From NCBI GenBank assembly GCA_945869905.1, contig CAMBQD010000081.1, positions 1 through 5,438 of the forward strand: DNA of 5,438 nucleotides. The letters are read 5' to 3'. The notes beneath the pieces are model-generated. The model was not told the origin of the DNA. It saw only the letters and a list, made by a program, of their open reading frames with translations, and searched no databases. Positions 1-5,007 of the stretch are shown here, piece by piece. Position 1 is the stretch's first letter, and the number at the start of each line of letters is the position of its first letter. This DNA is from an uncultured Clostridia bacterium (GTDB lineage: Bacteria > Bacillota > Clostridia > Oscillospirales > Acutalibacteraceae). The translations under genes were made by a program, and so were the position numbers.

Positions 1-72
1 AATTACTACCGGAACATTTTCAATCTCTTGTATTCTTTTTATCTGTTTTTTTAAAAGCTCTTGCCCTGACAT
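1..72 (-). CDS. Possible 5' end of a further minus-strand gene (partial, runs off left edge)
   Basis: On the minus strand an ATG at 72-70 opens a frame that stays open to the window edge, giving 24 codons beginning MSGQELLKKQIK and ending ...ENVPVVI. The residues look like an ordinary amphipathic helical N-terminus rather than noise. The frame is free of stops from 126 down to 1; a stop lies at 129-127. It overlaps the last ~50 bp of the Fn3 gene in a different frame, which is a long overlap for a bacterial gene junction, and only a weak purine stretch (AAGGGCGG) lies upstream, too far from the ATG to be a good ribosome binding site. The function is not recognisable. The alternative is a chance open frame, or the continuation of a frameshifted Fn3 gene. 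Confidence 0.3.
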   Translation of the reverse strand, partial: MSGQELLKKQIKRIQEIENVPVVI

Positions 73-355
73 AATAAATCTGACCGCCCTTAAGATTTTC
101 AGGTGCAGAAAAATTACTGTAGGTTATTACCGAATGGGTATCGTCTTTATCAAAATTTTCCGATGTGGAATATTGTACCTGATAGCCGGTAATGCCCGAT
201 ACTTCCTGCATCTCAACCTTGAAGCTTTCCTCCAAAGCAGATATATCGGTGATATATGCTTCAGGCAGTGAAACGGCATATGTTTCAAATGTAATTCCCA
301 CTGCCGCACAAGCTAATATTATAACCGCAATTATAACTGAGAGTTTATTTTTCAA
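20..355 (-). CDS. Small exported protein with one fibronectin type III-like domain
   Basis: This encodes 111 residues with a signal-like N-terminus: MKNK followed by a hydrophobic core at about residues 5-19. Cleavage by signal peptidase I could fall after TYA (residue 27). Cys16 in the context ILAC is a poor lipobox, so a lipoprotein is possible but less likely. Residues about 30-103 resemble an Fn3 domain of the type common in clostridial surface proteins, with GYQVQYSTSENF (57-68) and GQIYYVRARAFKK (91-103) as the typical strands. The protein stops just after this strand, where Fn3 domains usually continue into a last beta strand, so the domain may be incomplete. The start is TTG at 355-353, supported by AAGGAG seven bases upstream. 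It lies 20 bp after galM and is probably cotranscribed with it. It has no catalytic domain; a binding or cell-surface role is inference only. Confidence 0.72.
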   Translation of the reverse strand: MKNKLSVIIAVIILACAAVGITFETYAVSLPEAYITDISALEESFKVEMQEVSGITGYQVQYSTSENFDKDDTHSVITYSNFSAPENLKGGQIYYVRARAFKKTDKKNTRD

Positions 356-362
356 TAGTGTA

Positions 363-368
363 CTCCTT
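363..368 (-). promoter_or_regulatory. Ribosome binding site fixing a TTG start of the Fn3 gene
   Basis: The minus strand reads AAGGAG, then seven bases, then TTG at 355-353. This near-perfect Shine-Dalgarno sequence at good spacing is the reason for accepting the non-ATG start. It lies in the 20-bp gap after the galM stop codon, so the Fn3 gene needs no promoter of its own. Confidence 0.7.
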
Positions 369-375
369 GTGTGTT

Positions 376-1431
376 TTATAACAGAGAAAATCTAAATTCT
401 GTAGTAGTTTTAAATTCCTTATTTGCATCAACATATTTGAATGGGAAATTGGGATGATGAACTGAGTCCGGATAAAACTGTGTTTCCAGTGCCGCACCGC
501 GCCTGTATGTAACAGGAGAATCCTTTTTGCCGGGGTTTCCCGACTTTTCCAGCCAGCCGCCGCAGTAAAGCTGAATACCGGGTAAATCTGTCCAAACCTC
601 CATTTTTCTGCCGGAGCCTTCCTCTGCAAGAATTGCCGCCTGAGCAAGCTTGCCTATTTCACTGTTATACAGGCAGTAGTTATTATCATAGCCGATACCG
701 TCAATAATAGCTCTGAAGGGCTCGTCAATTCTGTCACCGATTTTGTGCATTGACGAAAAGTCCATCATTGTGTCCTTAAGCTCACCAAGCTCACCTGTTG
801 TAAGCTGGTCATCGTCGGTTTCCGTAAATTTATCTGCATTAATCTGCAGTAAGTGCTCCTCAACGGTTTTTGTTCCGTCGCAGGAAAGATTAAAATATGA
901 GTGGTTTGTGGGGTTGGCAATTGTCCTTTTGTCAGAAAGAACAGTGTACTCAAGCCTTAAGGTGTTATCCTCTGTGAAGGTGTATTTTACACTCATTCTG
1001 AAATTACCCGGAAAGCCGTCCTCCATATCAGGGGAAAAGAAGGAAAAGGTAACGGAGTTATCGGTTACATCGTCAACATTCCAAAGGTTAAAGCTGAAAC
1101 GTCCGCCGCTGTGGAGTGTCCACGTGCCCTGGTTGTTGGGGGTGCTGTATTCCACACCGTCCAAGGTGAATTTTGCATCTCTTATTCTGTTGGCATATCT
1201 GCCCACAACAAGTCCCTGATATCCTAAATCAGGGTCGGTATAATACTCAGGACAGTCAAAGCCTAAAACAACGTCGCCTAATACTCCGTTTTTATCAGGC
1301 ACGTTAAGGGACTGAATTCCTGCACCTAAGGTCATAAGAGAAACGTTTGCACCGCTTTTGTTTGTAATGGTGTAAAGCTCAACCTCCTGTCCGTTTTTGA
1401 GTGCTCCGAAAATAGATTTACTGATGCTCAT
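376..1431 (-). CDS. galM: Aldose 1-epimerase (galactose mutarotase)
   Basis: This 351-residue protein, normal length for the family, interconverts alpha and beta anomers of aldoses such as galactose and glucose, feeding the Leloir pathway. It has no signal peptide and should be cytosolic. The family motifs are in order: VGRYANRI at 76-83, His107 in TLHSGG, His177 in NPTNHSYFNL, Asp249 in GYDNNY, and Glu316 in ALETQFYPDSVHHP. By comparison with known GalM enzymes, Glu316 is the expected general base, His177 the general acid, and His107 and Asp249 sugar contacts. The usual LHGG reads LHSGG here. The ATG at 1431-1429 is preceded by AGAGAGG at nine bases. No other galactose genes are present; the gene is divergent from the cell-wall operon and followed closely by the Fn3 gene. 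The family call is firm; the actual sugar is not shown by the sequence. Confidence 0.96.
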   Translation of the reverse strand: MSISKSIFGALKNGQEVELYTITNKSGANVSLMTLGAGIQSLNVPDKNGVLGDVVLGFDCPEYYTDPDLGYQGLVVGRYANRIRDAKFTLDGVEYSTPNNQGTWTLHSGGRFSFNLWNVDDVTDNSVTFSFFSPDMEDGFPGNFRMSVKYTFTEDNTLRLEYTVLSDKRTIANPTNHSYFNLSCDGTKTVEEHLLQINADKFTETDDDQLTTGELGELKDTMMDFSSMHKIGDRIDEPFRAIIDGIGYDNNYCLYNSEIGKLAQAAILAEEGSGRKMEVWTDLPGIQLYCGGWLEKSGNPGKKDSPVTYRRGAALETQFYPDSVHHPNFPFKYVDANKEFKTTTEFRFSLL

Positions 1432-1440
1432 ATTGTTAAA

Positions 1441-1447
1441 CCTCTCT
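1441..1447 (-). promoter_or_regulatory. Ribosome binding site of galM
   Basis: The minus strand reads AGAGAGG nine bases before the ATG at 1431-1429. It is weaker than the AAGGAG sites of the neighbouring genes but is properly placed. Confidence 0.5.
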
Positions 1448-1466
1448 GTATTGTTTTGACTATTTC

Positions 1467-1495
1467 AGTATAAGATAAAATGTAAACAAATTCAA
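1467..1495 (-). promoter_or_regulatory. Predicted sigma-A-type promoter for galM and the Fn3 gene
   Basis: On the minus strand TTGAAT (1495-1490) serves as the -35 box and TATACT (1472-1467) as the -10 box, separated by exactly 17 bases. The -10 matches the TATAAT consensus at five of six positions and the -35 matches TTGACA at four. Transcription would start near 1460, giving a leader of about 30 bases that contains the galM ribosome binding site. This is a prediction from consensus only. Confidence 0.6.
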
Positions 1496-1529
1496 TACTT
1501 TCTTGACTTTTGAGGGTAATATAAGTATT
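1494..1529. repeat. Inverted repeat, candidate operator between divergent promoters
   Basis: AATACTT at 1494-1500 and AAGTATT at 1523-1529 are perfect 7-bp inverted copies with centres 29 bp apart. The left arm touches the galM -35 box and the right arm overlaps the -10 box of the rightward promoter, so a bound dimeric regulator could affect both. The arms are short and AT-rich, so chance occurrence is quite possible. The arms are too far apart to look like a compact single-site operator. Confidence 0.25.
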
Positions 1530-1531
1530 TT
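1503..1531 (+). promoter_or_regulatory. Predicted sigma-A-type promoter for the FHA-SEDS-PBP-hflX operon
   Basis: TTGACT at 1503-1508 (five of six to consensus) and TATTTT at 1526-1531 (four of six) are separated by 17 bases. A slightly better -10-like TATTAT at 1531-1536 is too far from this -35 box. The start of transcription would be near 1538, giving a leader of about 28 bases before the TTG start. The -35 box lies only 7 bp from the -35 box of the divergent galM promoter. Confidence 0.6.
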
Positions 1532-1551
1532 ATTATTATAAGTAACAGTTT

Positions 1552-1557
1552 AAGGAG
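1552..1557 (+). promoter_or_regulatory. Ribosome binding site deciding the TTG start of the FHA gene
   Basis: AAGGAG ends at 1557, eight bases before TTG at 1566. An in-frame GTG at 1557 shares its first base with this site, so initiation there would leave no Shine-Dalgarno spacing. TTG at 1566 is therefore the preferred start, three codons shorter than the longest frame. Confidence 0.75.
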
Positions 1558-1565
1558 TGACGAGC

Positions 1566-2324
1566 TTGGATAAAATAAATACTTTTTTAGTGGGCTCACT
1601 TAGATATATTCTTCCGATTTTGGCATTGGTAATACTGGCGGCCTGCATAATTTCTCTTTTCAGAAACAGACCGAGGCTTCATAAGCTTGCTCAGCTTGTT
1701 GACCAGAATAACGGCTCAATAATTGATATTGACAGATGGGAAACATCAATCGGTAAAAGCAAATCAAATGACGTTGTCCTTCCCATGCCTGACATTTCCC
1801 GCTTTCACGCAGTTATTGCAAAAAAACGAAGGGAATGGGTTATTACTGATACCTTTTCAAAAACAGGTGTTAAGGTGAACGGAAAAAAGGTTGACGGCAA
1901 ATGTACCATTACCGACGGTGATATCATTACAATTGGCTCAATACCGTTAAAGTTTCTGTGTGCCGAGGCGCTTTCAACGGAATCGAAAACGCAAATGCGT
2001 ACTGCGGCGGCAGAGCTTAAGCAAAAAAATAATAACATTGCATATGCTGTTTTGGTGGATGTAAAAACTCACAAGCCTGTTTATTTACGCAAAAAGGATG
2101 TGCTTATAGGCAGGGGGAGCAACTGTGATATACAGATAAATCTTGACACGGTTAGCAGTGAACACGCAAGAATACATCTAACCTCTCACGGCTGGGCGTT
2201 GTCAGACCTTAACAGCCACAACGGTACAAAGCTTAACGGCAGATTTATTTCACAGCCGCAGTTGATTTTTGACGAGGATTTGATAACCTTTGGCGAGCGT
2301 GTGTTTATTTTTTATGAAAAGTAA
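1566..2324 (+). CDS. Membrane-anchored protein with two FHA domains
   Basis: This 252-residue protein starts at TTG 1566; an upstream GTG at 1557 would overlap the ribosome binding site. A single hydrophobic segment (about residues 8-32) followed by RNRPR should anchor it with the rest in the cytoplasm. Two forkhead-associated domains follow. Domain 1 (about 60-133) has GKSKSND, SRFHA (78-82) and SKTGVKVNG (98-106). Domain 2 (about 178-250) has IGRGSNCD, SSEHARI (197-203) and SHNGTKLNG (217-225). FHA domains bind phosphothreonine; the residues normally required (Arg of GR, Ser and His of SxxH, Asn of NGT) are present in domain 2 as Arg183, Ser197, His200 and Asn219. Domain 1 has Lys64 for the Arg and Thr100 for the Asn. 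It is the first gene of the operon, 12 bp before the SEDS gene, suggesting a phosphorylation-dependent scaffold for wall synthesis; the partner is unknown. Confidence 0.9.
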   Translation: MDKINTFLVGSLRYILPILALVILAACIISLFRNRPRLHKLAQLVDQNNGSIIDIDRWETSIGKSKSNDVVLPMPDISRFHAVIAKKRREWVITDTFSKTGVKVNGKKVDGKCTITDGDIITIGSIPLKFLCAEALSTESKTQMRTAAAELKQKNNNIAYAVLVDVKTHKPVYLRKKDVLIGRGSNCDIQINLDTVSSEHARIHLTSHGWALSDLNSHNGTKLNGRFISQPQLIFDEDLITFGERVFIFYEK

Positions 2325-2336
2325 GGAGGATGGCAA

Positions 2337-3611
2337 ATGGCAGGCAAGGTAAAAAAAGCTAAAAAGGTGCCCCATATTAAGCCACTTAATAATTTTGCAA
2401 TGCTTTTTGTGCTGTCCGTTTTTCAGATTTTTACGGGCTACAGCGCCGCGGCGGCAGGGGAAAGCCTTTCTGTAAAAATGCTTATATCAATGGGCATATT
2501 CATTGCTGTTGAATGGATTTATGTAACGGCATTTTATGTAATACTCCACAGACGTAATTTTGAGCTGGAAATTATTGCATTTTTCCTGACAGGCGTGGGC
2601 TTGGCGGTTATAGGCTCCGTTGACCCCAATGCCTGCTTTAAACAGCTTATGATTGCACTGGCAGGCATAGTGGCATATACGGTTTTGGTATTTATTTTAG
2701 GCGACGTTGATTTGTGTATGAAGCTGCGTCTGCCTGTTGCCATAGGCGCGTTGGTGCTTTTGCTCATTAACCTAATCATAGGTAAAGTTAAGTACGGTGC
2801 CCAAAACTGGATAGAAATCGGCGGTATAACCGTTCAGCCGTCGGAATTTGTAAAGGTTGCATTTATTTTTGTGGGTGCCGCAACCCTTGAAAAAATACAG
2901 ACCTCAAAAAATATCATCAAGTTTATTGCATTTTCCGTTGCCTGTGTGGGAACGCTTATACTTATACGTGATTTTGGTACGGCACTTATTTTCTTTGTAA
3001 CATTTTTGATTATAGCCTTTATGAATTCAGGTGATTTCAAAACCATAGGTCTTGCCGTGTCTGCGGCAGGCTTAGGCGGTGCTATTGTAATAAAATATAA
3101 ATCCTATGTTACAAACCGCTTTTCCGTTTATCGCCACATATGGGAGGACCCGTACGGCAAGGGATATCAGCAAACCCACATACTTACCGGTATTGCCTCC
3201 GGCGGACTGTTGGGTATGGGTATCGGCAAAGGCAATATCAGGAATTATTTTGACAATTATCTTGTTACCACAGATGATGTGTTCGGTATTATCTGTGAGG
3301 AATGGGGATTTTTGTTCGGCGTGCTTTTGGTGCTGTCATTTGTGGCAATTGCCGTATCTGCACTGGTTAATTCCATTGCGGCAAGGTCAACATTTTATTC
3401 CATTTGTGCTGTGGCAGGTGCCGGTATGCTGCTTTTCCAAACGGCTCTGAATATTTTCGGCATAACCGATGTTTTGCCGTTAACAGGCGTAACCCTTCCC
3501 TTTGTAAGTCAGGGCGGCAGCTCAATGCTTAGCTGCTGGGCTGTGCTTGCATTCATCAAAGCCTCCGATGTGCGCACATACAACTATCTGGGAGGTGCAA
3601 AGAAGAAATGA
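2337..3611 (+). CDS. SEDS-family peptidoglycan glycosyltransferase (FtsW/RodA/SpoVE)
   Basis: This 424-residue polytopic membrane protein has roughly ten hydrophobic segments after a basic cytoplasmic N-terminus (MAGKVKKAKK). SEDS proteins polymerise glycan strands from lipid II with a partner class B PBP. The signature blocks are present: GAQNWIEIGGITVQPSEF (154-171), RDFGTAL (211-217), YQQTHILTGIASGG (277-290), TTDDVFGIICEEWGF (311-325) and PLTGVTLPFVSQGGSSML (381-398). Asp313 aligns with the essential Asp of the TDFIF motif of RodA. The start at ATG 2337 follows AAGGAGG at 2323-2329 with seven bases between. The stop overlaps the PBP start by four bases (ATGA), implying translational coupling. 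The pairing with a short PbpA-like PBP and an FHA protein favours a RodA-like elongation role, but FtsW or SpoVE cannot be excluded from one sequence, so no symbol is given. Confidence 0.95.
   Translation: MAGKVKKAKKVPHIKPLNNFAMLFVLSVFQIFTGYSAAAAGESLSVKMLISMGIFIAVEWIYVTAFYVILHRRNFELEIIAFFLTGVGLAVIGSVDPNACFKQLMIALAGIVAYTVLVFILGDVDLCMKLRLPVAIGALVLLLINLIIGKVKYGAQNWIEIGGITVQPSEFVKVAFIFVGAATLEKIQTSKNIIKFIAFSVACVGTLILIRDFGTALIFFVTFLIIAFMNSGDFKTIGLAVSAAGLGGAIVIKYKSYVTNRFSVYRHIWEDPYGKGYQQTHILTGIASGGLLGMGIGKGNIRNYFDNYLVTTDDVFGIICEEWGFLFGVLLVLSFVAIAVSALVNSIAARSTFYSICAVAGAGMLLFQTALNIFGITDVLPLTGVTLPFVSQGGSSMLSCWAVLAFIKASDVRTYNYLGGAKKK
3004..3023 (+). repeat. 20-bp direct repeat, copy 1 (inside the SEDS gene)
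   Basis: The 20 bases here recur exactly at 3645-3664 in the PBP gene, 641 bp away. Both copies are read in the same codon phase and encode LIIAFM within membrane segments. Common codon choice for hydrophobic helices is the simplest explanation. Confidence 0.45.
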
Positions 3612-4993
3612 AAATGATAACCCGCAGAGGTCTTTTCCTCCTTGTTTTGATTATAGCCTTTATGGGCGGCTTGGGCTTTTTAACCTACAGCCTTGTAACA
3701 GATGGCAATCAGTGGGTAATGCAGCCCTATAACAGCCACGTTTATTATAACGGCGAGCTGACAGGCGCAGGCAAAATTACCGACTGCAACGGCAGGAGCC
3801 TTGCTGAAACCGTTGATGGTAAAAGAGAGTATAACGACTCTGTTACAACAAGAAAGGCAACCCTTCACGCAGTGGGTGACACAAAGGGCTTTATATCCAC
3901 AGGCGTGCAGAATGTTTATGAGGCAAAGCTGACAGGGTATAATATGCTTACAGGTATTTACAGTGCGGCAAACGGCGGCTCAAATGATATGGAGCTGACT
4001 ATTGACGCAGATGTATGTGATGTGGCATACGAGGCCTTGTCCGACTACAAGGCAGGCTGTGTAGGTGTTGTGAATTATAAAACGGGCGATATTGTTTGTA
4101 TGGTATCCACCCCCGGCTATGATGTTCAAAATAAACCGTCGGATATTGATACAAATCCTTATTACGAGGGTGCATATATCAACCGTCTTTTGACAGGTCT
4201 TTATACTCCCGGCTCAACCTTTAAGATTGTTACCGCTATTTGCGCTATTGAAAATATACCGGATATTTATGAAAGAACCTTTGAATGTGAAGGGGAGTAT
4301 GACCCGGGAAGCGGTACTCCCATTGAATGTAACGCATATCACGGAAATCTTAATTTTAAAAATGCCTTGGCAAAATCCTGTAACTCTGCATTTGCACAGA
4401 TTGCTATTGAGCTCGGTCCCGAAAAGCTGGCAAAAACCGCTCAGCAGCTGGGCTTAACCTCAGGCGTAACCGTCAGCGGAGATATATATTCTTCAACAGG
4501 TAGATTTTTCCTTGAAAAAGGTGACGCGGACGATTATATCGGCTGGACGGGAATAGGACAGGGTGATACCCTTGTGTCACCTATTGCTATGCTCAGGCTT
4601 GCAGGGGCAATTGCCAATGACGGAAAGACAGTGTCATACAATCTTGTAAATTCCTTTGCAAATAAGGCAGGAAAGGCACTGGACTTTGGATTTACAAAGC
4701 GTGAAACTCAGTTGCTCAGCTCCGACACGGCAGGCAAAATAAAATCAATGCTTAGGTATAATGTTGAGGAGCAGTACGGAGATTATAATTATGAGGGCTT
4801 AAGTCTCTGTGCTAAATCAGGTACTGCTCAGATTGACGGTGTTGACGCTCATAACACCGCTTGGTTTGTGGGATTTATGGATGACGAAAAAAATCCCTAT
4901 GCCTTTGTTGTGCTTGTTGAGTACGGTAACTCAGGCTCTCAAACGGCAGGACCTATTGCCAATAAGGTTTTACAGGCACTTGTCAATAAATAA
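3608..4993 (+). CDS. Class B penicillin-binding protein (transpeptidase), PbpA/PBP2-like
   Basis: This 461-residue peptidoglycan transpeptidase has a single N-terminal membrane anchor (about 8-30) after MKMITRR, with the rest outside the membrane. A short dimerisation/pedestal region (about 41-125) contains GKITDCNGRSLAET (55-68), the usual class B motif. The transpeptidase domain (about 126-460) carries the three penicillin-binding motifs: STFK with nucleophile Ser203 and Lys206, SCN at 257-259, and KSGTAQ at 403-408. It cross-links stem peptides and is the target of beta-lactams. The compact length is close to actinobacterial PbpA rather than the much longer PBP2 or PBP2x types, and no PASTA domains follow. 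The ATG overlaps the SEDS stop (ATGA); GGAGGTG lies 10 bases upstream. A second ATG two codons later (3614) would be further from that site. Immediate coupling to the SEDS gene strongly suggests a cognate pair. Confidence 0.95.
   Translation: MKMITRRGLFLLVLIIAFMGGLGFLTYSLVTDGNQWVMQPYNSHVYYNGELTGAGKITDCNGRSLAETVDGKREYNDSVTTRKATLHAVGDTKGFISTGVQNVYEAKLTGYNMLTGIYSAANGGSNDMELTIDADVCDVAYEALSDYKAGCVGVVNYKTGDIVCMVSTPGYDVQNKPSDIDTNPYYEGAYINRLLTGLYTPGSTFKIVTAICAIENIPDIYERTFECEGEYDPGSGTPIECNAYHGNLNFKNALAKSCNSAFAQIAIELGPEKLAKTAQQLGLTSGVTVSGDIYSSTGRFFLEKGDADDYIGWTGIGQGDTLVSPIAMLRLAGAIANDGKTVSYNLVNSFANKAGKALDFGFTKRETQLLSSDTAGKIKSMLRYNVEEQYGDYNYEGLSLCAKSGTAQIDGVDAHNTAWFVGFMDDEKNPYAFVVLVEYGNSGSQTAGPIANKVLQALVNK
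3645..3664 (+). repeat. 20-bp direct repeat, copy 2 (membrane anchor of the PBP)
   Basis: This is the second exact copy of the 20 bases at 3004-3023, encoding LIIAFM in the N-terminal anchor of the PBP. Because both copies share codon phase, a deletion between them would fuse the first ~229 SEDS residues in frame to the PBP. There is no sign that it has happened here. Confidence 0.45.
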
Positions 4994-5007
4994 TTTGAGG
5001 AATTTTA

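Noticed and set aside
345..647. 100-codon minus-strand frame within galM
   Set aside because: It is a shifted frame of the galM 3' region, which itself carries the conserved Glu316 block.
743..1219. 158-codon open frame on the plus strand
   Set aside because: It lies wholly antisense to galM, whose motifs are intact; it has no ribosome binding site and the product is serine/valine-rich without any family likeness.
1557..1565. GTG at 1557 as start of the FHA protein, adding three residues
   Set aside because: The GTG overlaps the last base of AAGGAG, leaving no spacing; TTG at 1566 sits eight bases after it.
1432..1565. Riboswitch or small RNA in the divergent intergenic region
   Set aside because: After allowing for two promoters and two ribosome binding sites the leaders are only about 30 bases each, too short for a structured riboswitch.
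3106..3450. 114-codon plus-strand frame within the SEDS gene
   Set aside because: It overlaps the most conserved part of the SEDS protein in another frame and its product has no coherent domain or start signal.
3614..3616. Second ATG as start of the PBP
   Set aside because: It would be 16 or more bases from the GGAGGTG site, whereas the ATGA overlap at 3608 gives normal spacing and coupling; it would only remove two residues.
4994..5007. Terminator between the PBP and hflX
   Set aside because: The 14-bp gap has no GC-rich hairpin or following T run and carries the hflX ribosome binding site.
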